Origin: Pseudocalidococcus sp964653145
GTDB taxonomy: Bacteria > Cyanobacteriota > Cyanobacteriia > Thermosynechococcales > Thermosynechococcaceae
Assembly: GCA_964653145.1 (NCBI GenBank)
Contig: CAZZCG010000020.1
Coordinates: forward strand, 1 to 64,000
Direction of reading: 5' to 3'
DNA length: 64,000 nt
Below the pieces are notes generated by a model. It was not told the DNA's origin, ran no database searches, and saw only the letters and a list, made by a program, of their open reading frames with translations. Position numbers and translations under genes: made by a program. Shown here in pieces: positions 18,129 through 28,345 of this stretch (the stretch's first letter is position 1; each line of letters opens with the position of its first letter).

Positions 18129-19298
18129 GTGGAAGGGAGTCTCAGTGACATCGATTTTTATAGTTTGTTGCAAAGCTTTGCTCTGACCCAACGCACGGGA
18201 GAACTTTATCTCGAGGATGAATCCGGCAACTATTGGTTATTGCTGTTGACCAATGGGCGCATTCTTTATTTGGCTGATGCCCATAGCCAGTACTTAAACC
18301 GACTCCAGGACTATCTCCACGGTCATAATCTCCGCTGGCCCGACAACCAGGAATTACCAGACAGCGCTGCGGGCAGCAGTTGGCCAGAATATGAATCACT
18401 GTGGTGGCTACTACAGCAGGATCAAATTGACCTTCCCCAAGCCCACCATCTGTTACGCCTCATGATGCGGGAGTCTCTCTTGGATTTAGCGAGCTTATAT
18501 CGGGGCTGGTTTTCCTGGCGGACTGCGGCTCCGATCATTCCCCAACTCAGTTCGTTGCCCCTAATTAGTCTCCTCAGTGAAGTCATGGAGCAATTACGGG
18601 AATGGAAAAAACTTTATCCCTACATTCTTTCACCGGATCAGTGCCTCCAACCCGGAGAGGCGATTCAACCCCAGGCCCTGTTGGCAGAGAGTAGTTGGCA
18701 GCGATTACAGGCCTGGACTCAGGAAGGTTTAAGTTTGCGCGCCTTGGCCCGTCGCCTGGGTCGAGATTTAAGCAGTGTCGGAAAGGTGATTCTGCCCTAC
18801 CTACACCAAGGCCTGGTGCAACTTACCCCCATTCCAGAGCTGCCCCTAGCCACCCCACACTCTGGTTCCGGTGGTCAACGCTCAACACCACGGGTGATTT
18901 GTATTGATGACTCACCAACAATCCGGCAATTTGTCGAACGCACCCTCACCCAGGCCGGGTATGAAGCCACCGGGATTGCCCACCCACTCAAAGCGCTTAG
19001 TCTAATTTTTCAGCTTTACCCTGACTTAATTTTCTGTGACCTGAACATGCCCGAACTCAATGGCTATGATTTTTGCGCCATGCTCCGCCATACCCCCCAG
19101 TTTCGGCAAACCCCCATCATTATTCTCACCAGTCACAGCGGCTTAAGTGAACGCATGCGGGCCAACATCCTAGGCGCCAGCAGTTACTTGGCCAAGCCCT
19201 TCAATGCTGAAGAATTACTTTCCTTAGTTGATTATTATGTGGGCAATCCAAACCCCAATGCAGAGGATCCGGAAAAAATTCTCCAGGATGTTGTCTAA
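18129..19298 (+). CDS. PatA-like response regulator (PilG type) of the pilus chemotaxis operon
   Basis: First gene of the chemotaxis cluster, 389 residues. The N-terminal DUF4388/PATAN-type domain (about 1-230) starts MEGSLSDIDFYSLLQSFALTQRTG. A linker follows, then a C-terminal receiver domain (about 255-375) with CIDDSPTIRQFV, the phospho-acceptor Asp in FCDLNMPELNG near residue 303, ILTSHS and the YLAKPFN Lys. This is the domain order of PilG/PatA-like proteins (Synechocystis slr1041 type), which feed into type IV pilus motility. Start is GTG 18129 with AAGG close upstream. Confidence 0.88.
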   Translation: MEGSLSDIDFYSLLQSFALTQRTGELYLEDESGNYWLLLLTNGRILYLADAHSQYLNRLQDYLHGHNLRWPDNQELPDSAAGSSWPEYESLWWLLQQDQIDLPQAHHLLRLMMRESLLDLASLYRGWFSWRTAAPIIPQLSSLPLISLLSEVMEQLREWKKLYPYILSPDQCLQPGEAIQPQALLAESSWQRLQAWTQEGLSLRALARRLGRDLSSVGKVILPYLHQGLVQLTPIPELPLATPHSGSGGQRSTPRVICIDDSPTIRQFVERTLTQAGYEATGIAHPLKALSLIFQLYPDLIFCDLNMPELNGYDFCAMLRHTPQFRQTPIIILTSHSGLSERMRANILGASSYLAKPFNAEELLSLVDYYVGNPNPNAEDPEKILQDVV

Positions 19299-19502
19299 GC
19301 CCCCACAGAGCCAAAATCACTGTCTCTTATCAGCACCCCTGAGCAATACAGAATATTAAGCAAATTGTGACGGTTTTGCATCTGTGCACCGCTGACCCGA
19401 GAGATTTTGGCAGATCTTGTATAGTGAATTATTGTTGAGCATAGTTTGTAAATTAAAGTTTTTCATCCAACCTACAGTTCTCCCCTTGGCCTGGTGTTGC
19501 CC

Positions 19503-19874
19503 ATGAGTAACGTGTTAGTCGTTGAAGACAGTGCCCCACAGCGGGAAATGATCAGTGAATTGCTGGCCAAGTCAGGGATGAGTGTTGCTGTGGCGACTGA
19601 TGGGGTGGAAGCCCTTGAGCAAGTCAAAAGTCTCAAGCCCGATATAGTTATTCTCGATATTGTCATGCCCCGCAAAAATGGGTACGAGGTCTGCCGAGAA
19701 ATTAAATCTGACCCCGCAACTCAGCACGTTCCCGTGATCATTTGTAGCTCCAAAGGGGAAGATTTCGATAAATATTGGGGGATGAAACAGGGAGCAGATG
19801 CCTATATTGTCAAACCCTTTCAACCCAAGGAATTAGTGGGCACCATCAAACAATTACTGCGGGGAGGGGTCTAA
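19503..19874 (+). CDS. CheY-type single-domain response regulator (PilH type)
   Basis: A 123-residue receiver domain only: acidic pocket VVEDS (residues 7-10), phospho-acceptor Asp52 in VILDIVMPRKNGYE, Ser/Thr switch in IICSSKGE and Lys in YIVKPFQP. ATG 19503 gives the conserved MSNVLVVED start; the in-frame GTG three codons upstream is less likely. The stop overlaps the start of the CheW gene (TAATG), so translation is coupled. By position it is the PilH/CheY partner of the CheA downstream. Confidence 0.93.
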   Translation: MSNVLVVEDSAPQREMISELLAKSGMSVAVATDGVEALEQVKSLKPDIVILDIVMPRKNGYEVCREIKSDPATQHVPVIICSSKGEDFDKYWGMKQGADAYIVKPFQPKELVGTIKQLLRGGV

Positions 19875-20401
19875 TGCTGAGTAGTCCTGATTTTCTCGGT
19901 GATGATACCCAGATTGATGAAGGCTTTCAGGGGCTACAAACCCCCGAGGGAGATCTTCATTTACGCTTTTCCTTGCCCTCAGGAATTGAACTGGCCTTGC
20001 CAGCCATTGGCGTTCGGGAAGTCGTTTCAACACCGCCGGATCGGATTACTCCAGTTCCCAATACCTCAGCGACGCTCCTGGGGGTGCTTAATTTACGGGG
20101 ACAAGTGATTTGGGTGGCCGATGCAGGGCAGTTTCTCGGGGAAGATGCGCCAATCAATACAGATCGTCCCGAGATGCCGATTATTGCCATTGAAGATGAC
20201 GATATGCTGGTGGGCTTGGCGGTTGATCAAGTTCGGGGAATGGAATGGCTAAATGCAGAGGCAATTGTTCCACCCAGTAGCATAAATGACAGCATGGCAC
20301 CGTTTATCCGCGGAGAGTGGGTACTAGATGGAACGGGTCAGCAGACTCTTAAGTTATTGGATGCGGTGGCCGTGTTACGCAGTGCACGTTGGGGAGGATA
20401 A
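19874..20401 (+). CDS. CheW-like coupling protein (PilI type)
   Basis: A 175-residue CheW-domain protein (conserved part about 20-170: GIELALPAIGVREVV, LLGVLNLRGQVIWVADAG, VGLAVDQVRGMEWL). It links the MCP to the CheA kinase. The ATG at 19874 shares its A with the stop of the CheY gene (TAATG) and has a GGGGAGGGG ribosome site in the end of that gene, so the two are translationally coupled. The N-terminal 25 residues are acidic and specific to this protein. Confidence 0.93.
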   Translation: MLSSPDFLGDDTQIDEGFQGLQTPEGDLHLRFSLPSGIELALPAIGVREVVSTPPDRITPVPNTSATLLGVLNLRGQVIWVADAGQFLGEDAPINTDRPEMPIIAIEDDDMLVGLAVDQVRGMEWLNAEAIVPPSSINDSMAPFIRGEWVLDGTGQQTLKLLDAVAVLRSARWGG

Positions 20402-20504
20402 GTCACGAACAGTTAATTCATTTTTTGTTACGTTTACCTGTCTCAATAACCTTCTTTCATAAATTAAACATACTCTATATAAGAATGGTGAGGGCGGGAG
20501 ATCA

Positions 20505-20540
20505 ATGTCGATGCAGGATCAACTAGCGGAGCAGATTTAA
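20505..20540 (+). other. 11-codon leader ORF coupled to the MCP gene
   Basis: ATG 20505 has a GGCGGGAG ribosome site about 6 nt upstream and encodes MSMQDQLAEQI, stopping with TAA at 20538-20540. The final A is the first base of the MCP start codon (TAATG). The MCP ATG has no ribosome site of its own other than GGAG inside this short ORF, so the leader may exist to deliver ribosomes to the MCP start. Translation of the leader is inferred, not shown. Confidence 0.45.
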
Positions 20541-23500
20541 TGGCAGCCAGCACCCAATACACTCAGGACTACCAAAAAGCGGTAACGGCTTATATTCAGG
20601 GCAATTATGATCAAGCGGCCCTTATTGCCGATGAGTTAGTCAGTACCCGCCCCGATGATCCCAACATTCGCCTACTTCGGGGGCACATCTTTTGCTGCCA
20701 AGAACAGTATGAGCCGGCCCAGGAGCAATACCATCTGGTTTTAAATCTAACCGCCGATCCTGAATTGATTGCCTGTGCTAATGACAGTATTGCCAAGACG
20801 AATGAACTCCTTGGTGTGGCGGATGAAGCGAATGGCTTAGGTGGGGCCTGGAGTAGTGACGATGCCACTGGTCTTCAGGAAAATCAAACTGTCGTTCAAC
20901 CTGTTTCTGCGGCTGAATCACCCATGAGTGCCTCTTCAGAAGATATTGATTTGGCTCTGGGGCTCGAGATGGGGGGAACATCAGCCCTAGATTATGATCC
21001 CTTTGCAACGCCAGCTTCCACGAGTCCTGATGATTACGGCTTAGGCGGCTTTGATTTTGGTGATGCCGACGAACTAGCGGATTTTGCGCCTCCTCCAGAA
21101 GCCAGCTTGGACGGGGATTCAGAAAATGAGATGACCATGTTCATGCCGGAGGAGCACCCAGGCCTGGATGTCATGGCAGTTGAAACTGAGGCTCCACTGT
21201 CTCTGGAATCCCTAGATTCTGAAAACATCGGGGATTTATTCACAGATCCCATGAGCTTAGAACTACCGGCTGAGGCTGATCTCGGGGCCTGGGTTGAAGA
21301 GATGCCCGTAGCACCTGAGGCTGAAGCGGCCACCCCCGAAGCTTTTGGAGAATTGATCGAATTTGATGAATTGAGTGACCTTGGGGATTTCGATCTGGAT
21401 TTGGAAGTGGAAAATCTGGGCAATCTTGATGATCTCGGAGATTTGGGCAGCTTTGGCGGCCTTGAAGATTTTGGTGCCGATCTGGGTGAAATCGAAGAGT
21501 TCAGTGGCTCTCTAGAAGATCTTTCCCCATTAGCATCCACAGAAACCGTAGCTCCTGACCCCGAAGCTGCCCAGGCCCTAATTGAAAATATTGATGATGT
21601 CCCCGAGATTCCTACTCATGAAGCCGTTATTTTTGAGTCGGAAGAAGCATCCACGCCTGAAGATTTAGCTGCGGTCAGTGGGGAAGAAGCCTGGGTTCCT
21701 GAAGCGGCTGAGGAAGTACTTGATTTTGGCGAAGTACTTGATTTTGGCAGAGAATTCGAGGTGCCCCCTGAATCTGGCCTGGAGAGCGTGGATCAACTGG
21801 CTGACTTTTTCGGCGAACAGGTCAACAGTGTGGTGGATGAGGAAAGTCCCAGTGGGGAATCTCTCGAGGCAGAAGCCCTTTTTCCCCTCGATCTCGAATC
21901 CGGTAGTCCAAGTTTAGAGTCCCCTGATGTGCCCCTGTTTGACGCCTTTGGGGACGCGGATGTAAACCTTCCTGAGCCCAGCGCTGAGGTGGTTGCTGAT
22001 CTCCTGGAGTTTACTACTGACGCCGATGAAATTGCTTCCGTAAGCGGATCCGTAGGTGATGAATTTGAGCAAACAGCTTTTCTTGAATCAGCCCCTGCCG
22101 CTCCCGTAGCTGCCAGTGGTGCCTTTACCCCCATTGAGAATCAAGAACTTGGGGATTTATCAGCTAGCTTTGAAGGTGATGACCTGTTCGGTGACCTCGG
22201 AGAAATCCCCCCCCTGGAAGAAGAAGGAGGCCTGGCGTGGGAAGATTCTGAACAAACCGAAACCCTGATTACACCCACCCAAACCTCTATTACGGCTGGG
22301 CCAATCCCCCCTGGCGATACCTTTGCGGATCCGGATGGGGAGCAACAAGACCTAGACTTAGACCTCTTGGAATTACCCCCGTTAAGTGAGTTTGATGAGG
22401 ACTCTGAGCTCACTCCCTTGGCTGAGTTTTCGATCAGTGAGTCTTCCACCCCTGTTTTGGAGTTAGACACCTACCAAACACCGACGTCAATTCCGACGAT
22501 GGATATCCCTTCAGGGTCAGAAGTGCCAATTTCAGAAACGTTTGCTGTGGTTCCTGATGATTTGGACTTGTCCGCTGAATTGGGGCAACTCCCAGATCTG
22601 GACTTTACCAACGAGGTTATGCCCGTTACTGCTGCTCCAGGCCTGGTGGATGACCTCTCTGCCTTTGCCCAGCAATCCCCACCAGCACCAGCTAGTGAAC
22701 CAAGCTTTAAGTCTAAGCCTTTGCCAGTTTCTCCCGCTTCAGCCCCACCGAAAAATACTGACAGTGGCACGTCATTCACCCAGCGAAATACGAAAACAGC
22801 CATCACGGTGGGTATTGTTTCGGCCTTGGCTTCTGGTGTAGTTTTTGTGGGTCTCAATCAAGGAAAAGATATTCCCGCAACAGTTGCTGGCGGCCTTGCA
22901 GGGGGCTTAGCGGGTGGAGTGGCGGCATTGGGTTTTGGACGCCGTACCGTATCCCACATCAAGCGATGCACCACAGATTTGCAAGCGCAATTCAACGCCG
23001 TTATGGGTGGAGACATGTCTGCCTCGGCAACGGTGTTTGCCCAGGACGAATTTGGGCAGTTGGCCGCCAGCTTTAACACAATGACCCAGTCGATCCAGGC
23101 CGTGATGGCGGAAAGCCAGCAAAAAGCTGAAGAAAACGAACGGCAACGGGATGACCTGCAGCGCCAAGTGATTCGTCTCCTGGATGATGTGGAAGGGGCG
23201 GCTCGAGGTGATTTAACAGTTCAGGCTGAGGTCACAGCGGATGTTTTGGGTGCTGTGGCGGATTCCTTTAACCTGACCATCTTTAATCTGCGGAAGATTG
23301 TGCAACAGGTGAAGGTCGCTGCCCGCCAGGTAAACAAAGGAGCCACCGATAATGAAACCTTTGCCCGCAGCTTGTCCTCTGATGCGTTGCGCCAGGCCGA
23401 GGAACTAGCCGTCACACTCAACTCGGTGCAGATGATGACCAACGCGATTCAACGGGTGGCGGATAGCGCCAAAGAGGCCAATATGGTCGCCCGAAATGCC

Positions 23501-24157
23501 ACAGAGGCCGCCCTGCGTGGGGGAGAAGCGGTGGAACGGACGGTGGCGGGGATTTTGCAGATTCGAGAAACCGTTGCTGAGACTACCCGCAAGGTCAAAC
23601 ACCTGGCTGAGTCTTCCCAGGAAATTTCCAAAATTGTCGGTTTGATTTCCCAAATTTCAGCTCGGACAAATCTCTTAGCCCTAAATGCCAGTATTGAAGC
23701 GGCTCGGGCTGGAGAATCCGGAAAGGGGTTTGCAATTGTGGCGGATGAGGTACGGCAGTTGGCGGATCGGGCAGCTAAATCCTCAAAGGAAATTGAACAA
23801 ATTGTGCTTCAAATCCAGAGTGAGACAGGGGCTGTGATGACCGCAATGGAAGAAGGAACGCAGCAGGTGATTGAGGGAACAAAACGGGCAGAACAAGCCA
23901 AACATTCCCTGGAAGACATTATCCAGGTGTCCAGTCAAATCGATAACTTAGTGCGCTCGATCACCAGTGCCACCGTGGAGCAAACTGAAACCGCCCGTTC
24001 CATGGCCCAGGTCATGCAATCCGTAGAGTTAACCGCCCAAGCCACATCCCAAGAGGCACAGCGGGTGTCGGATTCGCTACAACACCTAGTGACCGTTGCT
24101 CGAGATTTACAGTCTTCAGTGGAGCGGTTTAGAGTCGAGCAAACTGAACAGGGGTAA
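20540..24157 (+). CDS. pilJ: Methyl-accepting chemotaxis protein with TPR and long acidic region (PilJ type)
   Basis: Receptor of the pilus chemotaxis system, 1205 residues. Residues 1-95 form TPR-like helices (YIQGNYDQAALIADEL...). About 100-750 is a very acidic, low-complexity region with LGDLGDF/DFGEVLDFG-type repeats. A glycine/alanine-rich hydrophobic segment, possibly a membrane hairpin, follows at about 752-795. HAMP-like segments lie around 800-920 and the methyl-accepting coiled coil around 930-1190, with the signalling tip KIVGLISQISARTNLLALNA near 1030. No GAF domain is present, so it is of the PilJ type and not the phytochrome-like PixJ. The start overlaps an 11-codon leader ORF. 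The gene is followed 15 bp later by cheA. Confidence 0.9.
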   Translation: MAASTQYTQDYQKAVTAYIQGNYDQAALIADELVSTRPDDPNIRLLRGHIFCCQEQYEPAQEQYHLVLNLTADPELIACANDSIAKTNELLGVADEANGLGGAWSSDDATGLQENQTVVQPVSAAESPMSASSEDIDLALGLEMGGTSALDYDPFATPASTSPDDYGLGGFDFGDADELADFAPPPEASLDGDSENEMTMFMPEEHPGLDVMAVETEAPLSLESLDSENIGDLFTDPMSLELPAEADLGAWVEEMPVAPEAEAATPEAFGELIEFDELSDLGDFDLDLEVENLGNLDDLGDLGSFGGLEDFGADLGEIEEFSGSLEDLSPLASTETVAPDPEAAQALIENIDDVPEIPTHEAVIFESEEASTPEDLAAVSGEEAWVPEAAEEVLDFGEVLDFGREFEVPPESGLESVDQLADFFGEQVNSVVDEESPSGESLEAEALFPLDLESGSPSLESPDVPLFDAFGDADVNLPEPSAEVVADLLEFTTDADEIASVSGSVGDEFEQTAFLESAPAAPVAASGAFTPIENQELGDLSASFEGDDLFGDLGEIPPLEEEGGLAWEDSEQTETLITPTQTSITAGPIPPGDTFADPDGEQQDLDLDLLELPPLSEFDEDSELTPLAEFSISESSTPVLELDTYQTPTSIPTMDIPSGSEVPISETFAVVPDDLDLSAELGQLPDLDFTNEVMPVTAAPGLVDDLSAFAQQSPPAPASEPSFKSKPLPVSPASAPPKNTDSGTSFTQRNTKTAITVGIVSALASGVVFVGLNQGKDIPATVAGGLAGGLAGGVAALGFGRRTVSHIKRCTTDLQAQFNAVMGGDMSASATVFAQDEFGQLAASFNTMTQSIQAVMAESQQKAEENERQRDDLQRQVIRLLDDVEGAARGDLTVQAEVTADVLGAVADSFNLTIFNLRKIVQQVKVAARQVNKGATDNETFARSLSSDALRQAEELAVTLNSVQMMTNAIQRVADSAKEANMVARNATEAALRGGEAVERTVAGILQIRETVAETTRKVKHLAESSQEISKIVGLISQISARTNLLALNASIEAARAGESGKGFAIVADEVRQLADRAAKSSKEIEQIVLQIQSETGAVMTAMEEGTQQVIEGTKRAEQAKHSLEDIIQVSSQIDNLVRSITSATVEQTETARSMAQVMQSVELTAQATSQEAQRVSDSLQHLVTVARDLQSSVERFRVEQTEQG

Positions 24158-24172
24158 TTCAAGGAGTTGGTG

Positions 24173-27100
24173 ATGCAGACGGATCAACAAAAGCGCATCT
24201 TGGGTTACTTCATTGAAGAGGCGCAAGAACATCTCACAACCATCGAAAATAGCCTGATGAATCTCCAAGGGGTCGTGGATGATCCCGAGGCGATGAGCGA
24301 AATGTTTCGGGCAGCCCATTCAGTTAAGGGTGGGGCAGCAATGCTGGGTCTGTTCAGTATCCAGCAAATTTCCCACAAACTCGAAGATTACTTCAAAGTT
24401 CTCAAGGAAAATCCGATCCGGGTTGATGAAACCCTTGAGTCCCTCTTTCTGCAGGGGTTTGACGCGCTTCGTGAACTCTTAGATGAATTGCAAAGTCCCT
24501 TTGGTCTCTCAGATGAAGTGGCCAACCAGGCCTTGAACCAAACTGAGCCCGTCTTTGCTCAACTGGAAATCCACCTCAATAGCATTGTTTCAGGCACTCC
24601 TGCTCTCGCAGTCATTGCGCCTCCCGTTACCACTCCCTCAGAACCTACACCAGCCGAGCCAAGTGATGGGCGTGAGTTTGTCTTTCAAACCGATGTTCCC
24701 GAACGGCTACGGGCAATGTTGCAGTTGTTTAAACAACCGGATAGTCCAGCGGTGCGGCGAAGCTTACAGGATGCCTGCGTCAGTTTAGGGCAGTTGGGTG
24801 AACCCTTTGAACTTCAGGCCTGGGTTAAGCTCCTTGAGGCAGCAGAGCAAGCTGTAGGTCACAGCGACAATAGTTTGTTGGTCTTAGCTCCGATCCTGAT
24901 CAAAGAAATTAAAGGGGCGCGGGATCTTGTCCTAGCAGGCCATGTTAATGATATCCAGGCCTCAGACCAATTACTCGCCCTAATTCCCACTGCTCCAGAA
25001 CTGCCCAGTCAGTCTTTAGCTGATACCTCAACTTTGGCCACAGTACAAAGTTTGCCCCCTCTCCAAGCCAGCGAAGTTGCCCCAGCCACCACCCACGATG
25101 ATCTGACCACCCCAGACTCAGAATACGTTGCTCAGGTTGATACCGTAGCGGAGGTTGCCCCCCCTACGGAGCTAGCTGGTGATGAGGATGCAACGAGTCA
25201 AGTTTCTTGGGAAGCCCCCGTTGAAGACTTGGAGGAATTGGGGGATATTTTTGAGCTTTCTGGAGAACTGTCTCCCCCTTGGCCTGGGTTTGAGGCCGAA
25301 TTTGCTACGGAACAACCGGCTGCCTCCTCTGCCTTTGATGAAGACCTTTCAGAATTTTTAGAACCCTCACCGACAGTATCCTCTGCAAACGAACCAGGCC
25401 TGGACTTAGTTGAACTTTTTGGTACAGAAACCGACCTAGTGGCAGACTTTGCCCAGGAGTTGGGGGATATTGACCTAGCTGGAATCGGTGAAGCTCGAGC
25501 TGATGCGGTGCTTGGTGACGAGGAAGTGGATTTAGCCACCTTCTTTGCCGAAGCCCCAGTCGATGTCTCGTCCGAGGTTGAAGTTGGGGAACCCGAAGGG
25601 GTTGAAGGCGCGGTTTCCAATCTGCCCACAGATTTGTCCGACCTAAATATCCCCGATGATAGCGCTGGCTTAAGTGCCCTCATTGATAATCTGCTGGAAG
25701 GGATTGATCCAGGAGTAAACAATCTCGCCGCTGATGCCGATTTTTTAGATACGTTTTTGACCGAAGAGCTCGGTGCTGAGCTGACCGGAGAAGATGTAGT
25801 CCAACCTCAACTCCCGACCGCAGAGGAACTTTGGTCTGATTCAACAGATGTGGATGCGGTTCTTGAGGAACTAGTCGCTGCGCCTGAAGCTGAGCTGGAG
25901 TTGGAATCCTTACCGGAAACTCCCCCTGACCAGGCCTGGGATTCAGAAGAACTAGCAACCTCAGCGGATTTAGAGGCATTCATTGCGGCCACAGCAGACG
26001 CTCCCCCCGAGGCTGAACCTATTTCCGAAATTGACAATGTCCTCGAAGATCTGAGCGAAATCAGTGAAATCATTGCTGGCCCCCTCACGGCTCCAGAAGC
26101 TTCCCCAGAGATTGCTGAGCCTGCCTCCTTTGATTTTGATGATCTTGACGCTCTCTTAGCTGAACCTAATGCCCCCGCCCCTGCTGCCACTACCCCGGCC
26201 TGGGATGATTTGGAATCCCTCCTAGAGCCAGATTCCACTACAGCCGCTGCCAATAGCCTAGATGACTTGGAATCCCTCCTAGATGATATGGCCCCAACTC
26301 CAGTGTCCAATGCCTCTGCCCCAGGCCTGGAGATTGAGCCACCAACGCCAGCGTCTACCCAATCCTTCACCATGCGGCCACGGACTGCGCGACGGGGTTC
26401 TAGTGCTGGATTTGAGCAAACCATGCGGGTATCCGTTAAGCACTTGGATGGTTTGAACAACCTTGTTGGGGAAATGGTTGTTAATCGCAATGCCCTAGAG
26501 GATAGTCAAGAGCGCTTACGGCAGTTCTTAGATAACCTGCTCTACCAAGTTCAACAGCTTGGGGATGTGAGCCAGCAAATGCAGGATTTGTATGACCGCT
26601 CACTTTTGGAGAGCTCTTTGTTGCGAGGAATCTCAACCCCATTTAACCATGGCGGTAGCTCTGGTCGAGAGGACTCTAGCCATGCTACTGGGGTAGAATT
26701 TGACTCCCTGGAGATGGATCGATTTACCGGCTTTCATACCCTTTCACAAGAAGTCATTGAGCGAATTGTTCGGGTACGGGAGGCAGCATCCGATATTGAG
26801 TACGTGGTTGATGAAGTTGAGCAAACCACTCGCATGTTCCGCCAAGTGACCACTCAAGTCCAAGAAAGCTTGAGTCGCTCTCGCATGGTGCCGTTCCGGG
26901 AGATGGCCACCCGATTACCCGGTGCAGTGCGGCAGATTGCCAGTAAGTGCGGGAAGCAATGTTCCCTGGAAATTGAAGGGGAAGGCATTTTGGTAGATAA
27001 GGGCATCCTCGAGCGTCTCTATGACCCGATGACCCATCTGATCAACAACGCTATTTACCACGGAATTGAAACCCCAGAGGAACGACAGGCAAAAGGTAAG

Positions 27101-28345
27101 TCGGAAAAAGGAACTGTCAAGATTCGGGCGTTCTACCAAGGTAGCCAAACCATTATCTCTGTCAGTGATGATGGTAATGGCATTGATGCAGATCGGGTCA
27201 AGGCTAAGGCTATCAGTACTGGAATTGTCACTGCGGAAGAAGCCCAACACTTGTCTCGGCAAGATATTTACGGGTTGCTATTCCGCTCCGGGTTCAGCAC
27301 CAAAGATCAGGCTGATGAGTTGGCGGGGCGGGGCGTGGGTATGGATGTGGTGCGAGTCAGCCTTGAAGAAATTCGCGGCAGTATCAACACAGATTCGACC
27401 TTAGGCAAAGGAACAACCTTTACAATTCGTCTGCCTTTAACCCTGAGTATTACAAAAGCTCTCTGCTGTATCGATAACCATTGCCGGATTGCCTTCCCAA
27501 TTGATGGAGTGGAGGATATGTTAGACCTCCCAGAGGATCGGCTACAGCTTACCGATGATGGCGAAAGAAAACTGGTCTGGCGAGATCGGCATCTGACATT
27601 CCGAAAATTAACTGATTTGTTGCCCTATCGGCGCCAGATTAGCCGCAGTAATGTCTATGGCGGGGCAGGGCATGAGGAAGATGTGATTTCGGTCGTAATC
27701 CTCCGCAGCGGTGATGATTTGATCGCTTTGCAAGTGGATCAGGTGATTGGCGAGCAGGAAATCGTAATTAAGCAGTTGTCGGGGCCAGTACCCAAACCAA
27801 TTGGCATTGCGGGGGTAACAGTGCAAGGGGATGGGCGAGCAATGGCCATCGCTGACATCCTCGAACTGGTGGATCTTTCCTTGAACCGCCTAGAGCCGGG
27901 AGATTGGGGTACACCAATGCCCTCTCTCCCTCAAGAGCCTGTGAAGACGGAGCCACTGGTGCTGATCATTGATGACTCGATTACGGTACGGGAATTGCTG
28001 TCAATGACCTTTACTCGGGCCGGGTATCGGGTGGAACAGGCTCGGGATGGTCAAGATGCCTGGGAAAAACTTCGCTCCGGACTCCCGTGCGATCTGGTTT
28101 TCTGTGATATCGAAATGCCGCGCATGGATGGCCTGGAGTTGCTCTCGCGGATGCAGAAGGACGCTAATCTGAAGCAACTACCGATTGCGATGTTGACATC
28201 TCGAGGAGCAGATCGCCACCGGCAAATGGCCGCACAATTGGGAGCGCGGGGCTATTTCACAAAGCCCTATTTGGAAGAGCAGTTATTGGATGCAGCCAGT
28301 CGTCTCTTAAAAGGAGAAGTCTTGGTGTCTGAACCGGTGGCATGA
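24173..28345 (+). CDS. CheA-type hybrid histidine kinase with receiver (PilL / TaxAY type)
   Basis: Kinase of the chemotaxis operon, 1390 residues. The order is Hpt domain (1-110, phospho-His49 in RAAHSVKGGA), a second helical segment (about 165-270), a long acidic low-complexity stretch (about 280-735), dimerisation helices, the HATPase domain (about 940-1090; HLINNAIYHG, DDGNGID, GRGVGMDVV), the CheW-like domain (about 1095-1240) and a C-terminal receiver (about 1255-1380; DDSITVREL, phospho-Asp near 1311 in CDIEMPRMDG). ATG 24173 follows AAGGAG at 24161-24166. The stop overlaps the helicase start by 4 nt (ATGA). Confidence 0.95.
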   Translation: MQTDQQKRILGYFIEEAQEHLTTIENSLMNLQGVVDDPEAMSEMFRAAHSVKGGAAMLGLFSIQQISHKLEDYFKVLKENPIRVDETLESLFLQGFDALRELLDELQSPFGLSDEVANQALNQTEPVFAQLEIHLNSIVSGTPALAVIAPPVTTPSEPTPAEPSDGREFVFQTDVPERLRAMLQLFKQPDSPAVRRSLQDACVSLGQLGEPFELQAWVKLLEAAEQAVGHSDNSLLVLAPILIKEIKGARDLVLAGHVNDIQASDQLLALIPTAPELPSQSLADTSTLATVQSLPPLQASEVAPATTHDDLTTPDSEYVAQVDTVAEVAPPTELAGDEDATSQVSWEAPVEDLEELGDIFELSGELSPPWPGFEAEFATEQPAASSAFDEDLSEFLEPSPTVSSANEPGLDLVELFGTETDLVADFAQELGDIDLAGIGEARADAVLGDEEVDLATFFAEAPVDVSSEVEVGEPEGVEGAVSNLPTDLSDLNIPDDSAGLSALIDNLLEGIDPGVNNLAADADFLDTFLTEELGAELTGEDVVQPQLPTAEELWSDSTDVDAVLEELVAAPEAELELESLPETPPDQAWDSEELATSADLEAFIAATADAPPEAEPISEIDNVLEDLSEISEIIAGPLTAPEASPEIAEPASFDFDDLDALLAEPNAPAPAATTPAWDDLESLLEPDSTTAAANSLDDLESLLDDMAPTPVSNASAPGLEIEPPTPASTQSFTMRPRTARRGSSAGFEQTMRVSVKHLDGLNNLVGEMVVNRNALEDSQERLRQFLDNLLYQVQQLGDVSQQMQDLYDRSLLESSLLRGISTPFNHGGSSGREDSSHATGVEFDSLEMDRFTGFHTLSQEVIERIVRVREAASDIEYVVDEVEQTTRMFRQVTTQVQESLSRSRMVPFREMATRLPGAVRQIASKCGKQCSLEIEGEGILVDKGILERLYDPMTHLINNAIYHGIETPEERQAKGKSEKGTVKIRAFYQGSQTIISVSDDGNGIDADRVKAKAISTGIVTAEEAQHLSRQDIYGLLFRSGFSTKDQADELAGRGVGMDVVRVSLEEIRGSINTDSTLGKGTTFTIRLPLTLSITKALCCIDNHCRIAFPIDGVEDMLDLPEDRLQLTDDGERKLVWRDRHLTFRKLTDLLPYRRQISRSNVYGGAGHEEDVISVVILRSGDDLIALQVDQVIGEQEIVIKQLSGPVPKPIGIAGVTVQGDGRAMAIADILELVDLSLNRLEPGDWGTPMPSLPQEPVKTEPLVLIIDDSITVRELLSMTFTRAGYRVEQARDGQDAWEKLRSGLPCDLVFCDIEMPRMDGLELLSRMQKDANLKQLPIAMLTSRGADRHRQMAAQLGARGYFTKPYLEEQLLDAASRLLKGEVLVSEPVA

